A stretch of 64,000 nucleotides of DNA, taken from Gillisella vitis (GTDB lineage: Bacteria > Pseudomonadota > Alphaproteobacteria > Rhizobiales > Rhizobiaceae). The notes under the pieces are model-generated. The model made no database searches and was not told where the DNA came from. It worked only from the letters and a program-made list of their open reading frames with translations. Position numbers and translations under genes: made by a program. Position 1 is the stretch's first letter. Every line of letters starts with the position of its first letter. Below are positions 1 through 9,539 of this stretch, piece by piece. The stretch lies in assembly GCF_021559775.1 (NCBI RefSeq), contig NZ_CP056047.1:3403501-3467500 (forward strand), given 5' to 3'.

Positions 1-1085
1 TTCCGAATCGAATCAAGAATTACGCTTCGGACCCTATCCACATCGTCTGCAACGTAAGTCGAAATGACGAGATCTCGTCCAATCTCATCACTTGCCGACA
101 CAAGATCAAGTTTTGTGCCTATGGTGATAAACGGAACCGAAACAATATTAATTGTGTGGCCTGGAGATGAAACGTCATCAAGCAACAAAACGAGATCGGC
201 TTCTTCAACCTTGCGCAATGCTCGCCGTATGCCTTCCTGTTCGATGACCTCTTCGGTCTCTCGAATACCGGCGGTGTCATACAGGCGAACAACATATCCT
301 TCAAGGTCTATATCACATTGCAGAATGTCCCGTGTCGTCCCGGCATAATGAGTAACGATCGCTACATCCCGACCGGCAAGCGCATTGATGAGGCTCGACT
401 TGCCAGCGTTAGGAGGCCCAGCAATCACAACATTGAAACCGTCACGAATGATCTCACCTCGCCGGTCATCGACAACAGCCGCTGAAATCTGCGTGCGGAG
501 GTCTGTAACGGTATCCCAAACCTGGTCTGACACCGAGCCGGGAATATCGCCTTCATCAGCAAAATCCAACTCAGCCTCAATCATCGCGCGGCCATAGATC
601 AATTTCTCACGCCAGCTCTCATAGATACCGGTCGCGTGACCGCTGGCTTGGGCTAGAGCTTGACGCCGCTGCATTTCTGTTTCCGCTGCCAGCAGATCGG
701 CTAGGCCTTCAATTTCGACCAAGTCCAGCTTGCCGTTTTCAAAAGCCCGTCTCGAAAACTCTCCAGGTTCTGCAAGCCGGCAACCGGAGAACGAGGCCAG
801 TGTCGAAAGCAAAGCACTTACCACGGCACGACTTCCATGCACATGCAGTTCCCCGCAATCCTCCCCAGTAAACGAGGAGGGGCCGGAGAAGAAAAGGACC
901 AGTCCGCGGTCAATCACCAGTCCATCACGGTGCCGAATCGATCGTAACGTGGCCTGGCGTGGCGCAGGAACCATCCCACAGAGTTCTGTTAGAACGGCTT
1001 GGACATCAGGACCCGATAACCGAATGACGGCTACACCACTCGGAAGCGATCCGGTCGAGAGGGCAAAAATAGTATCGCCTGCCAT
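1..1085 (-). CDS. mnmE: tRNA modification GTPase MnmE (TrmE), 3' end cut by the window
   Basis: MnmE works with MnmG (GidA) to install carboxymethylaminomethyl groups at U34 of certain tRNAs. Reading from position 1085 gives MAGDTIFALSTG, the typical N-terminal formyl-THF-binding domain, then a helical part and an embedded G domain. The P-loop GPPNAGKSS lies near residue 225, followed by AGTTRD (switch I) and DTAG (G3). The G4 motif reads TKLD rather than the usual NKxD. About 361 of roughly 440 residues are present; the C-terminal helices and the terminal CxGK catalytic cysteine lie left of base 1. It is downstream of rho in the same direction, as in many rhizobia, where gidA, gidB and parAB follow. 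The reading frame has no stop within the window. Confidence 0.93.
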   Translation of the reverse strand, partial: MAGDTIFALSTGSLPSGVAVIRLSGPDVQAVLTELCGMVPAPRQATLRSIRHRDGLVIDRGLVLFFSGPSSFTGEDCGELHVHGSRAVVSALLSTLASFSGCRLAEPGEFSRRAFENGKLDLVEIEGLADLLAAETEMQRRQALAQASGHATGIYESWREKLIYGRAMIEAELDFADEGDIPGSVSDQVWDTVTDLRTQISAAVVDDRRGEIIRDGFNVVIAGPPNAGKSSLINALAGRDVAIVTHYAGTTRDILQCDIDLEGYVVRLYDTAGIRETEEVIEQEGIRRALRKVEEADLVLLLDDVSSPGHTINIVSVPFITIGTKLDLVSASDEIGRDLVISTYVADDVDRVRSVILDSIR

Positions 1086-1170
1086 TGCTTGAACTCACTC
1101 CTTGAACGCGCAACCTGCATTGTGCTTGGACACGCCAAAACCTTCATAATCAACAGTGTGCCTCAAATGC

Positions 1171-1199
1171 AAAACCCCCGACCTTACGGTCGGAGGTTG
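1171..1199 (-). terminator. rho-mnmE intergenic hairpin, probable rho terminator
   Basis: On the minus strand CCGACC-GTAA-GGTCGG forms a stem (1178-1193), extended by AACC/GGTT pairing and followed by a short TTTT. It lies about 40 bases after the rho stop and before mnmE. The T-run is short, so attenuation rather than full termination is possible. Confidence 0.65.
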
Positions 1200-1233
1200 A
1201 AACTATGAATCCGACTTAAGAAAGCGAGAGCGA

Positions 1234-2499
1234 TCAGGTATTCATCGATTCGAAGAAGTCGCCATTGGTCTTCGTCTGTTTCAATTTGTCGATCAGGAAT
1301 TCGATAGCGTCGGTTGTTCCCATTGGAGCAAGAATCCGGCGAAGAACAAAGATCTTCTGCAGATCCTGACGCGGCACAAGCAGGTCTTCTTTGCGCGTTC
1401 CGGATTTCAGAATATCCATGGACGGGAAGATACGCTTGTCGGCAACCTTGCGGTCAAGCACAATTTCGGAATTGCCGGTGCCTTTGAACTCTTCAAAGAT
1501 CACTTCGTCCATACGGCTGCCGGTATCGATCAATGCCGTTGCAATAATAGTCAGCGAACCGCCTTCTTCGATATTACGCGCTGCGCCAAAGAAGCGCTTG
1601 GGGCGTTGCAGCGCATTGGCATCTACACCACCCGTCAGGACCTTGCCAGAAGACGGAACGACGGTGTTATAGGCACGGCCAAGGCGGGTAATGGAATCGA
1701 GCAGGATGACGACGTCACGACCGTGCTCAACCAACCGCTTGGCCTTCTCAATGACCATTTCCGCGACCTGAACGTGGCGCACGGCCGGTTCGTCAAAGGT
1801 CGATGAAACGACTTCGCCCCGCACGGAGCGCTGCATATCCGTCACTTCTTCAGGACGTTCATCGATCAGAAGAACGATCAGATAGCATTCCGGATGGTTA
1901 GCGGTAATGGAATGAGCGATATTCTGGAGCAGGACGGTTTTACCAGTCCGCGGCGGCGCGACGATCAAACCGCGCTGGCCTTTGCCAAGCGGCGCAACCA
2001 GATCGATGACCCGGGACGAAAGGTCCTTGGAAGTTGGAATCTCCAGTTCCATCTTGAACCGCTCATTCGGGTAGAGCGGCGTCAGGTTATCGAAGTGGAC
2101 CTTATGGCGGATCTTTTCCGGATCCTCGAAATTGATCGTATTGACTTTCAGCAGCGCGAAATAGCGCTCGCCTTCCTTGGGTCCGCGGATCGGTCCTTCG
2201 ACGGTATCGCCGGTCTTCAGCGAAAACCGACGGATCTGCGACGGCGAAATGTAGATGTCGTCCGGACCCGGCAAATAGTTGGCATTGGCCGAACGCATGA
2301 ACCCGAAACCATCCTGCAGGACTTCGACAACGCCTTCACCAATGATTTCGACATCCTGGCTGGCCAGCATTTTCAAAATGGCAAACATCAATTCCTGTTT
2401 GCGCATCGTGCTGGCATTTTCGACCTCAAGCGATTCCGCAAAGGCCAGCAGATCGGTTGGCGATTTGCTCTTGAGTTCTTGTAGCTTCATTTCAGCCAT
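1234..2499 (-). CDS. rho: Transcription termination factor Rho
   Basis: Rho is a hexameric RNA-dependent ATPase that pulls RNA polymerase off untranslated transcripts. The 421-residue product starts [20 protein letters not shown], with an N-terminal Rho_N domain, then an OB-fold RNA-binding domain (about 50-120, DGFGFMRS), then the RecA-like ATPase. Walker A is APPRTGKT near 180, Walker B is [11 protein letters not shown] near 265, and the secondary RNA-binding Q/R-loop region contains [13 protein letters not shown] and [21 protein letters not shown]. An ATG four codons upstream (2511) is also in frame; I prefer 2499 because it gives the family's usual N-terminus, though neither start has a clear Shine-Dalgarno site. 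It is followed by mnmE. Confidence 0.96.
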   Translation of the reverse strand: MAEMKLQELKSKSPTDLLAFAESLEVENASTMRKQELMFAILKMLASQDVEIIGEGVVEVLQDGFGFMRSANANYLPGPDDIYISPSQIRRFSLKTGDTVEGPIRGPKEGERYFALLKVNTINFEDPEKIRHKVHFDNLTPLYPNERFKMELEIPTSKDLSSRVIDLVAPLGKGQRGLIVAPPRTGKTVLLQNIAHSITANHPECYLIVLLIDERPEEVTDMQRSVRGEVVSSTFDEPAVRHVQVAEMVIEKAKRLVEHGRDVVILLDSITRLGRAYNTVVPSSGKVLTGGVDANALQRPKRFFGAARNIEEGGSLTIIATALIDTGSRMDEVIFEEFKGTGNSEIVLDRKVADKRIFPSMDILKSGTRKEDLLVPRQDLQKIFVLRRILAPMGTTDAIEFLIDKLKQTKTNGDFFESMNT

Positions 2500-2694
2500 G
2501 AAGGGGACCATAATTTAAAACTGTTGGGGAAGGCGTGCGGGGGATAAATTCGGTTCTGCCAGCGAAACCGGCGAATACGAGAAATGCATGCCATGAAGAG
2601 GGGTAGCGGGAAAATAGCGATTCATAGGGCGCGCCGCAAGAGGCGGCAGAAATTTCATTCACATTTCGGTCAACTTGTCAGTGAGAACCTTGCT

Positions 2695-3234
2695 TTAGAA
2701 GGGTTTTACAATGACCAGAATGACAATCACAATCATCAGGACTGTCGGGATTTCATTGAAAGCCCGCCAAAATCGCGGGGTTTTCAGATAATTGCCTTTG
2801 GCAAAGGATTTCGTGGCCATGCCGAGATATTCGTTAGCGAGGGTGAGACAAACAACCGCAGCTAGTTTTGCGTGCAGCCATCCGCCTTGGAATCCAAAAA
2901 CCGACCAGGCGAGATAAAGACCCAGAATCCAGGACAGGGCCATGGCAGGACGCATGATCACATTCATCAGGCGACGCTCCATAACCGCAAATGTCTCGGC
3001 TTGGAGCGATCCCTTCGGGGCATCGAAATGGTAGATCAGCAGCCGCGGCATATAGAGCAGACCCGCCATCCAGGAGATGATCGCGATGACATGCAAGGCC
3101 TTTATCCAGAGATAGGATTGATCGGGACCAGCCCAAAACAAGGCAATCACGATCAGGCAAAAAATGGCAAGGGCCACCAAGGCCCGCAGGCGTGCGGTCT
3201 TCCCAGCTGTTTCTCCGCTTTGCCTGCCACTCAT
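2695..3234 (-). CDS. hemJ: Protoporphyrinogen IX oxidase HemJ (UPF0093)
   Basis: HemJ is an integral membrane haem-binding enzyme that oxidises protoporphyrinogen IX in late haem synthesis. The 179-residue protein has about four hydrophobic segments, beginning with one near residues 18-36. Family features are the histidine in IKALHVIAIISWMAGLLYMP, the following RLLIYH, and the C-terminal NEIPTVLMI-IVIVKPF segment. The start at 3234 lies one base after the hemE stop and has an AAAGG element about nine bases upstream. Longer starts at 3258 and 3309 would overlap hemE and add residues unlike the family. The adjoining hemE makes this a haem operon, with rho downstream. Confidence 0.88.
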   Translation of the reverse strand: MSGRQSGETAGKTARLRALVALAIFCLIVIALFWAGPDQSYLWIKALHVIAIISWMAGLLYMPRLLIYHFDAPKGSLQAETFAVMERRLMNVIMRPAMALSWILGLYLAWSVFGFQGGWLHAKLAAVVCLTLANEYLGMATKSFAKGNYLKTPRFWRAFNEIPTVLMIVIVILVIVKPF

Positions 3235-3235
3235 C

Positions 3236-4276
3236 TCATTGCACCTTTTGCCTGACATGCTGCACCAGCTCTCGCACCGTTTCCGGATCGGCTTGTGGGG
3301 TAATCCCATGGCCCAGATTGAAGATCAGCGGACCGGTCCCGAGCCGATCCAGGATCCGGTCTATGCCATCACGCATCGCCTGACCACCGGCAACCGCCAG
3401 CATCGGATCGAGATTACCCTGAACAGGTCCGTCTTTTTGCAACTCGGCGGCAAAAGACAAAGGCACACTCCAATCCAGCCCAATTGCATCAGCTCCGGTC
3501 CGGCGACGGTAATCCTTCAGGAGTGTTCCAGCCCCTTTCGCAAAACTGATGATTTTCGCGTCGGGACGGCTGAGACGCAGTTTGTCGATGATCCGTTTGA
3601 CCGGCTTGACACAAAAATCTGCAAATTCCTCTTCGCCCAGAACCCCAGCCCAGGAATCAAAGATTTGCACCGCATCTGCACCAGCATCGATCTGGGCCTG
3701 CAAATATTCGGCAGAAAGATCAGCGAGGTGATCTAGAAGCCGCAGGAAAGCCTGGCGATGACGATAGGCAAACAGCCGGGCCGGGGCCTGGTCGGGTGTG
3801 CCATGCCCGGCGATCATATAGGTTGCCACAGTCCAGGGGGCACCACAAAATCCAAGCAGAGTGGTTTCATCCGGCAATGTCTGGCGCAATCGCGACACTG
3901 TTTCGATCACCGGGTTCAGATGCGGGAAAACCGATTGTTCGGGTAAAGCCAGAATCTCATCGGCGGTGATCGGCGTCATTTCAGGGCCTTTGCCTTCGGT
4001 GAAGGTGACGTTTCGATTCAGGGCATCGGGAATGACGAGAATGTCGGAAAACAGAATGGCAGCATCGAATGCGTAACGGCGGATTGGCTGGAGCGTGACT
4101 TCCGTCGCCAGTTCGGGTGAATAACAGAGATCGAGGAAACTTCCGGCCTGTGCCCGCGTTTGACGATATTCGGGAAGATAGCGGCCAGCCTGACGCATCA
4201 GCCAGATTGGCGGTGGTGAAAGGCTCTGGCCTTCAAGCACTTTCAGGACTTTACGGTTTTCAGCGCTCAAAGTCAT
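3236..4276 (-). CDS. hemE: Uroporphyrinogen decarboxylase
   Basis: HemE removes four carboxyl groups from uroporphyrinogen III to give coproporphyrinogen III in the cytoplasm. The protein is about 346 residues. The signature [16 protein letters not shown] lies near residue 25, with arginines that bind substrate carboxylates, and [13 protein letters not shown] carries the catalytic aspartate. A second family motif, [13 protein letters not shown], is near residue 140. A TTG three codons upstream (4285) is in frame; the ATG at 4276 is preferred. A TATAAT-like -10 on the minus strand sits only about ten bases before the ATG, so the transcript may be nearly leaderless. It flanks the origin gap and reads away from it, the standard alphaproteobacterial arrangement. 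Confidence 0.96.
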   Translation of the reverse strand: MTLSAENRKVLKVLEGQSLSPPPIWLMRQAGRYLPEYRQTRAQAGSFLDLCYSPELATEVTLQPIRRYAFDAAILFSDILVIPDALNRNVTFTEGKGPEMTPITADEILALPEQSVFPHLNPVIETVSRLRQTLPDETTLLGFCGAPWTVATYMIAGHGTPDQAPARLFAYRHRQAFLRLLDHLADLSAEYLQAQIDAGADAVQIFDSWAGVLGEEEFADFCVKPVKRIIDKLRLSRPDAKIISFAKGAGTLLKDYRRRTGADAIGLDWSVPLSFAAELQKDGPVQGNLDPMLAVAGGQAMRDGIDRILDRLGTGPLIFNLGHGITPQADPETVRELVQHVRQKVQ

Positions 4277-4361
4277 GCCTTTCAAATTATAAAAAGAGAG
4301 ATCTTTCTTTTTTCTATTTCTAAGAGTCTGTGAGTAGCAAGGGTTAAAGAGAATGCACAGA

Positions 4362-4376
4362 TTAACGATGTTTTAA
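4362..4376. promoter_or_regulatory. CtrA-type binding motif TTAA-N7-TTAA within oriC
   Basis: The sequence is TTAA CGATGTT TTAA, an exact match to the full CtrA consensus spacing. It lies on the hemE side of the DnaA boxes. A further TTAA half-site is at 4344-4347. Binding is inferred from the motif alone. Confidence 0.5.
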
Positions 4377-4493
4377 GGCGGGAAGGCCTGCGGTGGGGAG
4401 TGAACGATGGGGAATTTGGATAATTGTACCGACATATCATAAAAAGCCAATTATAATCAGAATGATAAGGTCAGCATAAAGAATAGCTCGGCC

Positions 4494-4592
4494 TGTGGAT
4501 AGAGTGGGGATTTTGGCTGAACAGATAAAAAACGGCCACCTTATGCACAGGGCCTGTGAAAACCACGCTGAACGGGTTAGTGCTGTGGAAAA
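4494..4592. promoter_or_regulatory. Cluster of four DnaA boxes
   Basis: Boxes judged against TTWTNCACA: 4541-4549 TTATGCACA (forward, full match); 4584-4592 (reverse; complement TTTTCCACA, full match); 4494-4502 (reverse; complement CTATCCACA, one mismatch); 4555-4563 (reverse; complement GTTTTCACA, one mismatch). Four in 100 bases next to an AT-rich stretch is the expected architecture of a DnaA-driven origin. Confidence 0.75.
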
Positions 4593-4676
4593 ACCGGCTG
4601 ATATCCCCAGGGCGAAACGCCGGGGGGAAAGTGAGGCTGATTTCTACAGGTCTATCAACAGCAGGGTCAGGATAGC

Positions 4677-5498
4677 GTGGAGAACAGAAAAAACTTCTTT
4701 CATCTGCACCTCATTTCTGACTCAACGGGAGAAACACTGATCTCGGCTGGACGGGCAGCAGCGGTTCAGTTTCCGCATTCCAATCCGATCGAGCATGTCT
4801 ATCCGCTGGTGCGCAACCGCCGGCAGGCGGATGCCGTGCTCCAATCAATCGATAAGGAACCCGGCATCGTGCTTTACACCATTGTCGATCCGGAGCTGGC
4901 GGACTTTATTGATCGGCGTTGTATCGAGATCGGTGTACCCAGCGTTAACGTGCTTGAGCCTGTTATCGGGACGTTTCAGGCCTATCTTGGTCCACTGGCG
5001 CGTCGGCGCGTCGGCGCCCAGCATGTGATGAATGCCGATTATTTTGCGCGTATTGAGGCGCTGAATTACACGATGGATCACGATGATGGCCAGATGGCCG
5101 AGGATTACGATCAGGCCGACGTCGTTCTGGTAGGGATCAGTCGTACGTCGAAAACCCCGACCAGCATCTATCTTGCCAATCGTGGGATTAAGACCGCCAA
5201 TATTCCCATCGTGCCAGATTCGCCCTTACCGGAATCGCTGCTCGCTGCAAAAGGGCCATTGATCGTTGGATTGATCGCGACGTCTGATCGAATTTCACAA
5301 GTTCGCGGCCATCGTGAATTGGGGACTGTCAGTGGTTTCGATCCAAGCGATTATACGGACAGGGCGAGCATTGCGGAAGAATTGAAATATGCCCGTTCGC
5401 TGTGTGCCCGTCACAATTGGCCGGTGATCGATGTGACGCGGCGATCAATTGAAGAGACAGCGGCGGCAATCATTGCGCTGCGTGCCAAGCCGCGCTAA
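4677..5498 (+). CDS. ppsR: Pyruvate, phosphate dikinase regulatory protein (kinase/pyrophosphorylase, DUF299)
   Basis: This family controls pyruvate phosphate dikinase or PEP synthetase by ADP-dependent phosphorylation and Pi-dependent dephosphorylation of a threonine. The 273-residue protein begins with a GTG codon ([20 protein letters not shown], matching the family N-terminus). The nucleotide-binding loop [11 protein letters not shown] lies near residue 153. The C-terminal motif [14 protein letters not shown] is also typical. It is the first gene on the right side of the origin and reads away from it; a DUF299 homologue flanks the origin in other alphaproteobacteria. With pckA (36.6-38.2 kb) it belongs to control of the PEP/pyruvate node. 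Confidence 0.93.
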   Translation: MENRKNFFHLHLISDSTGETLISAGRAAAVQFPHSNPIEHVYPLVRNRRQADAVLQSIDKEPGIVLYTIVDPELADFIDRRCIEIGVPSVNVLEPVIGTFQAYLGPLARRRVGAQHVMNADYFARIEALNYTMDHDDGQMAEDYDQADVVLVGISRTSKTPTSIYLANRGIKTANIPIVPDSPLPESLLAAKGPLIVGLIATSDRISQVRGHRELGTVSGFDPSDYTDRASIAEELKYARSLCARHNWPVIDVTRRSIEETAAAIIALRAKPR

Positions 5499-5529
5499 TG
5501 CCGGATGGTTTATTAAAGTTGAGGTAATC

Positions 5530-6129
5530 ATGATAATTCCCGTTATTCTTGCATCGACCAGCCCTTTCCGCCGGCAATTGCTGGAGCAGGCTGGTTTGCG
5601 CTTCACGGCCATGGCACCGGATCTCGATGAGCGCGAAATCGAAGGTCGGGCCGAACATCAGCACGTGTCGCCGCAAGAGCTGGCTCAGGTGCTTTCCTGC
5701 GAAAAGGCTTTAGCCGTGAGCCGACAGGCGCCGGATGGTGTTGTGATCGGCGGCGATCAGGTTTTGGCTCTGGGCGAACGGATCTATCATAAACCGAAGG
5801 ATATCAGCTCCGCTCGTGACCAATTGCTCAGCCTGCGGGGTGAAACCCATGTGCTTTATAGCGCGTTGGCGCTGGCGAAACAGGGTGAGGTGATCTGGCG
5901 CCATGTCTCCCAGGCTCGGATGACGATGCGGATGTTCAGTGAGACGTTTCTGGACGATTATCTCGATCGGGCAGGCGGGGCGATCCTGAAAAGCGTTGGT
6001 GGCTACCAGATCGATGGCTTGGGCGTGCAGTTGTTTTCGGATATCGTCGGGGACTATTTTACCATTGTCGGCGTGCCGCTCTTGCCTTTGATGGAGAAAC
6101 TACGCGAATTGGATATTGTGCATGCATGA
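5530..6129 (+). CDS. maf: Maf-family nucleoside triphosphate pyrophosphatase
   Basis: Maf proteins hydrolyse non-canonical or modified NTPs to NMP and pyrophosphate. The 199-residue product starts [20 protein letters not shown], with the STSPFRR loop that binds phosphates, and carries the family motif [10 protein letters not shown] and the later [12 protein letters not shown]. The start at 5530 has a GAGG element five to six bases upstream; longer frames into ppsR lack support. The stop overlaps the start of aroE (ATGCATGA), and coaE follows, so maf-aroE-coaE look like one translationally coupled operon. A parS-like palindrome covers its last codon. Confidence 0.92.
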   Translation: MIIPVILASTSPFRRQLLEQAGLRFTAMAPDLDEREIEGRAEHQHVSPQELAQVLSCEKALAVSRQAPDGVVIGGDQVLALGERIYHKPKDISSARDQLLSLRGETHVLYSALALAKQGEVIWRHVSQARMTMRMFSETFLDDYLDRAGGAILKSVGGYQIDGLGVQLFSDIVGDYFTIVGVPLLPLMEKLRELDIVHA

Positions 6130-6982
6130 TTCACGTGAAACATTTCTGACGGGCGCCTTTGTTGCCGGCTATCCAATCAAGCATTCACGGTCGCCGATCA
6201 TTCACAGCTATTGGCTTCAACAGCACGGTCTCATCGGTGGCTATGATAAACTGGAGATCGACCCTGCAGACATCGCGGATTTCTTCGCCCGAATGAAGTC
6301 AGGCAAGACACGCTATCGGGGTGGTAACATTACCATTCCGCATAAAGAAGCGGCTTTTCAGATAGCAGATGTCCCCGACATGGTGGCAAGGCAACTTGGG
6401 GCGGCTAATACGCTTTGGCTTGAAAATGGGCTTATTCACGCCACCAATACCGATGTTTACGGTTTTCTGGCCAATCTGGACCAAGGCCATGCCGGCTGGG
6501 ACAAGGCGCGTAAGGCTGTGGTGCTGGGGGCGGGTGGTGCCAGTCGGGCGATCATTCAGGGTTTACTGGATCGGGGACTGCAGCATGTTCATGTTGTCAA
6601 TCGGACCCTGGCGCGAGCGCAGGACCTGGCGGATCATTTTGGTGCGGCCGTCCATGCACATGGAAGAGAGCAACTGCAGGAGGTTTTGCAGGGCGCGGAC
6701 CTCTTGGTCAACACCACGTCTCTTGGCATGAATGGTGAAGATGTTCCACAGATTGACTGGGAGAGGCTGTCACCCGGCGCTTTGGTAACGGATATCGTCT
6801 ACACGCCGCTGGAAACTGGCTTGTTGCGGCAGGCGAGGGCGGCAGGCTTTGCCACTGTGGATGGTCTTGGCATGCTTTTGCATCAGGCCGTACCTGGATT
6901 TGAAAAATGGTTCGGCGTCCGCCCACAGGTCACGGATGATTTGCGGCAATTGTTGATTGCCGATCTGGAGAAGCAGCGATGA
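6122..6982 (+). CDS. aroE: Shikimate dehydrogenase (NADP+)
   Basis: AroE reduces 3-dehydroshikimate to shikimate with NADPH in the chorismate pathway. The 286-residue protein shows the substrate-binding [11 protein letters not shown] near the N-terminus, the catalytic lysine in NITIPHKEA near residue 70, the Rossmann loop GAGGASRAI near 135, NRT for NADP phosphate, NTTSLGMNG, and DIVYTPLET near 220. ATG 6122 is preferred to the TTG at 6116. Its first eight bases overlap the end of maf, and its TGA overlaps the coaE ATG. A parS-like sequence at 6127-6142 lies inside the first codons. Confidence 0.96.
   Translation: MHDSRETFLTGAFVAGYPIKHSRSPIIHSYWLQQHGLIGGYDKLEIDPADIADFFARMKSGKTRYRGGNITIPHKEAAFQIADVPDMVARQLGAANTLWLENGLIHATNTDVYGFLANLDQGHAGWDKARKAVVLGAGGASRAIIQGLLDRGLQHVHVVNRTLARAQDLADHFGAAVHAHGREQLQEVLQGADLLVNTTSLGMNGEDVPQIDWERLSPGALVTDIVYTPLETGLLRQARAAGFATVDGLGMLLHQAVPGFEKWFGVRPQVTDDLRQLLIADLEKQR
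6127..6142. promoter_or_regulatory. parS: parS-like ParB binding site
   Basis: TGATTCACGTGAAACA matches the widely conserved parS palindrome TGTTTCACGTGAAACA at 15 of 16 positions. It is 1.5 kb from the candidate origin, at the maf/aroE overlap, so it is embedded in coding sequence. Confidence 0.8.
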
Positions 6983-7566
6983 TCCGCATCGGCCTCACGG
7001 GCTCTATTGGCATGGGCAAGACAACGACGGCAGATTTTTTTCGCCAGGAAGGTGTGCCGGTTTATGATGCGGATGCGGCGGTGCATGACTTGTACCGGGG
7101 CGATGCTGTTGCTCCGATCGGCGCGGTGTTTCCCGAAGCGGTTATTTCTGGAGTCGTAGATCGGGAAATTCTCAGTCGGACTCTGGCTCAGAATCCGGGT
7201 AAACTTAAACAACTCGAGGCAATTGTTCACCCGCTGGTGCGCGACAAGCAACAGGACTTTCTGGAAGATCAGGAATTGGCGGGCGCCGATCTGGTTGTTT
7301 TCGATATTCCGCTGCTGTTTGAAACCGGCGGAGAAAAACGGCTTGATAAGGTCGTTGTCGTCAGTTGTGATGCCGATACACAAAGGCGTAGGGTTCTGGC
7401 GCGACCAGGCTGGAGCGAAGAAAAGCTGGCACTGGTTTTGTCGCGGCAGATGCCGGATGCCGAAAAGCGCGCTCGCGCCGATTTTGTGATCGAAACCGGA
7501 CAAGGCCTCCAAGTGGCACAGACACAGGTGAAGGCCATCGTTTCTACGTTGCGCGGTCAAACCTGA
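6979..7566 (+). CDS. coaE: Dephospho-CoA kinase
   Basis: CoaE phosphorylates the 3' hydroxyl of the ribose of dephospho-CoA, the last step of coenzyme A synthesis. The 195-residue protein opens with [15 protein letters not shown], a Walker A loop at residues 8-16, then [12 protein letters not shown] (CoA-binding region) and [14 protein letters not shown], the family signature. It overlaps aroE by ATGA. coaA, the first enzyme of the pathway, is in this window at 34.3 kb. The length is normal for the family. Confidence 0.95.
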   Translation: MIRIGLTGSIGMGKTTTADFFRQEGVPVYDADAAVHDLYRGDAVAPIGAVFPEAVISGVVDREILSRTLAQNPGKLKQLEAIVHPLVRDKQQDFLEDQELAGADLVVFDIPLLFETGGEKRLDKVVVVSCDADTQRRRVLARPGWSEEKLALVLSRQMPDAEKRARADFVIETGQGLQVAQTQVKAIVSTLRGQT

Positions 7567-7660
7567 AATCGAACCGCCAGAGTTTTTCTGGGAACATGGA
7601 AAATGGCGTGGCGTCGGAATAGTGATCTGCCAGCAGCCAAAACCTGACAATGGAGCAATA

Positions 7661-8371
7661 ATGCGGGAAATCGTTTTCGATACGGAAACCACCGGACTGG
7701 AAAGCAAGCTGGACCGGGTGATTGAAATCGGTGGCATCGAATTGTTCAATCATTTCCCGACCGGTCGCAGTTTTCACGTCTATATCAATCCTGCCGACCG
7801 GGCCATTCACCCGGATGCCTTGGCGGTTCACGGCATTACACCTGAGTTTTTGAAGGACAAGCCGGTCTTCGCCGATATCGTCGAGGATCTGGTCGCTTTT
7901 TTCGATGGCGCAAAATGGGTGGCGCATAATGCCACATTCGACATGGGATTTATCAATGCCGAGTTTGAGCGGTTGGGTCGTCCGCTGGTCGGGCCGGAGC
8001 ATGTCGTTGATACCTTGTCTCTGGCGCGGCGCAAACACCCGATGGGTCCAAACTCGCTCGATGCACTTTGCCGACGCTATGGTATCGACAATTCTCATCG
8101 CACCAAGCATGGCGCCTTGCTCGATTCCGAACTTCTGGCTGAAGTCTATATCGAAATGCTGGGCGGCCGCCAGGCGACCTTCGGTCTTGAGCAGTCTGGA
8201 AACAGCGACAAGCGATCCCGCACTCAGGATAGCAATGTGACGGTGGATATTGCCGCCCGTCCGAAAACACTGGCGTCGCGTCTAACCGAGGCCGAACAGG
8301 AGCGCCATGCAGCCCTGGTCAAGCGGCTCGGCCAGAAAGCGATCTGGGCGCATTACAATCAAGGCGAATAA
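7661..8371 (+). CDS. dnaQ: DNA polymerase III epsilon subunit (3'-5' proofreading exonuclease)
   Basis: DnaQ is the DEDDh exonuclease that edits errors made by the replicative polymerase. The 236-residue protein shows ExoI FDTETTGLE at residues 5-13, ExoII HNATFDMGFI near 88, and ExoIII HGALLDSELLAEVY near 148, so all catalytic acidic residues and the histidine are present. A C-terminal tail (about 180-236), which usually binds the alpha subunit, follows. The start at 7661 has a GGAG element eight bases upstream; an in-frame start at 7622 has no family support. It is near the origin and is followed by a strong hairpin terminator facing secB. Confidence 0.95.
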   Translation: MREIVFDTETTGLESKLDRVIEIGGIELFNHFPTGRSFHVYINPADRAIHPDALAVHGITPEFLKDKPVFADIVEDLVAFFDGAKWVAHNATFDMGFINAEFERLGRPLVGPEHVVDTLSLARRKHPMGPNSLDALCRRYGIDNSHRTKHGALLDSELLAEVYIEMLGGRQATFGLEQSGNSDKRSRTQDSNVTVDIAARPKTLASRLTEAEQERHAALVKRLGQKAIWAHYNQGE

Positions 8372-8390
8372 CAGCCATCGCCTTCGATAA

Positions 8391-8419
8391 AAAAAAGCCC
8401 GGATCGACCGGGCTTTTTT
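8391..8419. terminator. Bidirectional terminator between dnaQ and secB
   Basis: AAAAAA-GCCCGG-ATCGA-CCGGGC-TTTTTT: a six-pair GC stem flanked by six A and six T, which serves both dnaQ (plus) and secB (minus), whose stops face each other. Confidence 0.92.
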
Positions 8420-8450
8420 GTGGTGAGATAAAGAGCTGATCGCACAAGGA

Positions 8451-8912
8451 TCAGTTGACCCGACCTTGCTCCTCGGCAAAGCGCTGGGCAAACATCTGGG
8501 CAAAATCGATCGGATCGATCATCAACGGCGGGAAACCGCCATTGCGTGTAGCATCGGCGATGATTTGGCGTGCAAACGGGAAGAGCAGGCGCGGGCATTC
8601 GATGAACAGCACCGGCAGCATATGTTCCTGCGGGAACCCGGTGATGCGGAAGACGCCGCCATAAACCAGTTCGGCTGCAAAAACCACTTTATCGTCATCA
8701 CGCGCTTCGGCGGTCAGCGACAGGACCACGTCGAAATCATTATCCGACAGCGGGTTGGCGTTGACATTGACGTTGATATTGATCGAAGGGGCCTTGTCCC
8801 GGGCCTGGAGCGAGCGCGGTGCACCCGGATTTTCGAAGGACAGATCCTTGATATATTGTGCAAGGATATTCAGGGACGGGCTTTCCGCCCCATTGCTGTT
8901 TTCATTGGCCAT
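8451..8912 (-). CDS. secB: Protein-export chaperone SecB
   Basis: SecB is a cytosolic tetramer that keeps preproteins unfolded and hands them to SecA. The 153-residue product matches the family over its length: [16 protein letters not shown] near the N-terminus, [10 protein letters not shown], then [17 protein letters not shown], the central [22 protein letters not shown], and [14 protein letters not shown] near the end. It is convergent with dnaQ and lies downstream of fxsA on the minus strand. The length is close to the usual 150-160. Confidence 0.96.
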   Translation of the reverse strand: MANENSNGAESPSLNILAQYIKDLSFENPGAPRSLQARDKAPSININVNVNANPLSDNDFDVVLSLTAEARDDDKVVFAAELVYGGVFRITGFPQEHMLPVLFIECPRLLFPFARQIIADATRNGGFPPLMIDPIDFAQMFAQRFAEEQGRVN

Positions 8913-9005
8913 TGGGGTTCCTCAAGGCTTTTATGGTTCGAGGCCATCTATCATTTCAAGGTGGGCCTTACAAGCCTTTCGCCCCTGGCGCTTACCCATT
9001 GGCAC

Positions 9006-9539
9006 TCATCCCTTGCCCTCATCCCCTGGCAACCGGGTCCAGGGAGAGGAGCCGTTGGGATTGTGTCTTTGATAATCCTTTTCATCGAGATCGATGATGT
9101 CCTCCGCTTTTGCCGGGCCTGGTCCTGATGACGACGGTCCGCCTGGCCGCTGTTGCCAGCCAGGTCCCCGCCCGCCGCGCTGCACGAAGACAAGTCTTGG
9201 GCTGATGATCTTCCAAAGCGCAGAGCGCACCATTGGCACCAGGAGCAGCAGGCCAAGAATATCCGTGATGAAGCCCGGCAATATCAGCAATAGTCCGCCG
9301 AACATCTGTGCCGTGCCACTCAGGACGCCTTTGGCCGCTCGTTCCGGATCGCCCGAACGTGGACGGCGCAGGCGCTGGGCGAGGCTGATCCCCTGGCTGC
9401 GGAGCACCAGGAGGCCGAGCAGACTGGAGCCGACCACCAGCGCCAGCGTGGGCAGAACACCCAGCCATTGCCCGACCAGGACAAAGCCGGCGATCTCCAT
9501 CAAAGGCAGTAGCAACAGGAAAAGGGCGGTCAGTCGCAT
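9006..9539 (-). CDS. fxsA: FxsA family membrane protein
   Basis: FxsA (suppressor of F exclusion of phage T7) is a small inner-membrane protein of unknown biochemical role. The 177-residue protein has hydrophobic segments at about 3-22, 25-45 and 78-105 (GGLLLILPGFITDILGLLLL, with the conserved PGF-TDILG motif). The cytoplasmic tail is rich in Gly, Pro and Arg, and ends SSPWTRLPGDEGKG. That last stretch looks like translated intergenic repeat sequence, so the natural end may have been extended by a repeat. It diverges from the tim44-like gene. Confidence 0.88.
   Translation of the reverse strand: MRLTALFLLLLPLMEIAGFVLVGQWLGVLPTLALVVGSSLLGLLVLRSQGISLAQRLRRPRSGDPERAAKGVLSGTAQMFGGLLLILPGFITDILGLLLLVPMVRSALWKIISPRLVFVQRGGRGPGWQQRPGGPSSSGPGPAKAEDIIDLDEKDYQRHNPNGSSPWTRLPGDEGKG

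Larger units (their letters stand above)
4277..4676. other. Candidate chromosomal replication origin (oriC) between hemE and ppsR
   Basis: This 400-base gap has no gene. It contains an AT-rich stretch at 4431-4490 (about 32 % GC by count), a cluster of DnaA boxes at 4494-4592, a full CtrA-type TTAA-N7-TTAA motif at 4362-4376 and a CcrM-type GAGTC at 4324. In Caulobacter and several other alphaproteobacteria the origin lies beside hemE next to a homologue of the flanking DUF299 gene, so the position itself is diagnostic. Divergent promoters for hemE and ppsR must also lie here. Confidence 0.85.
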
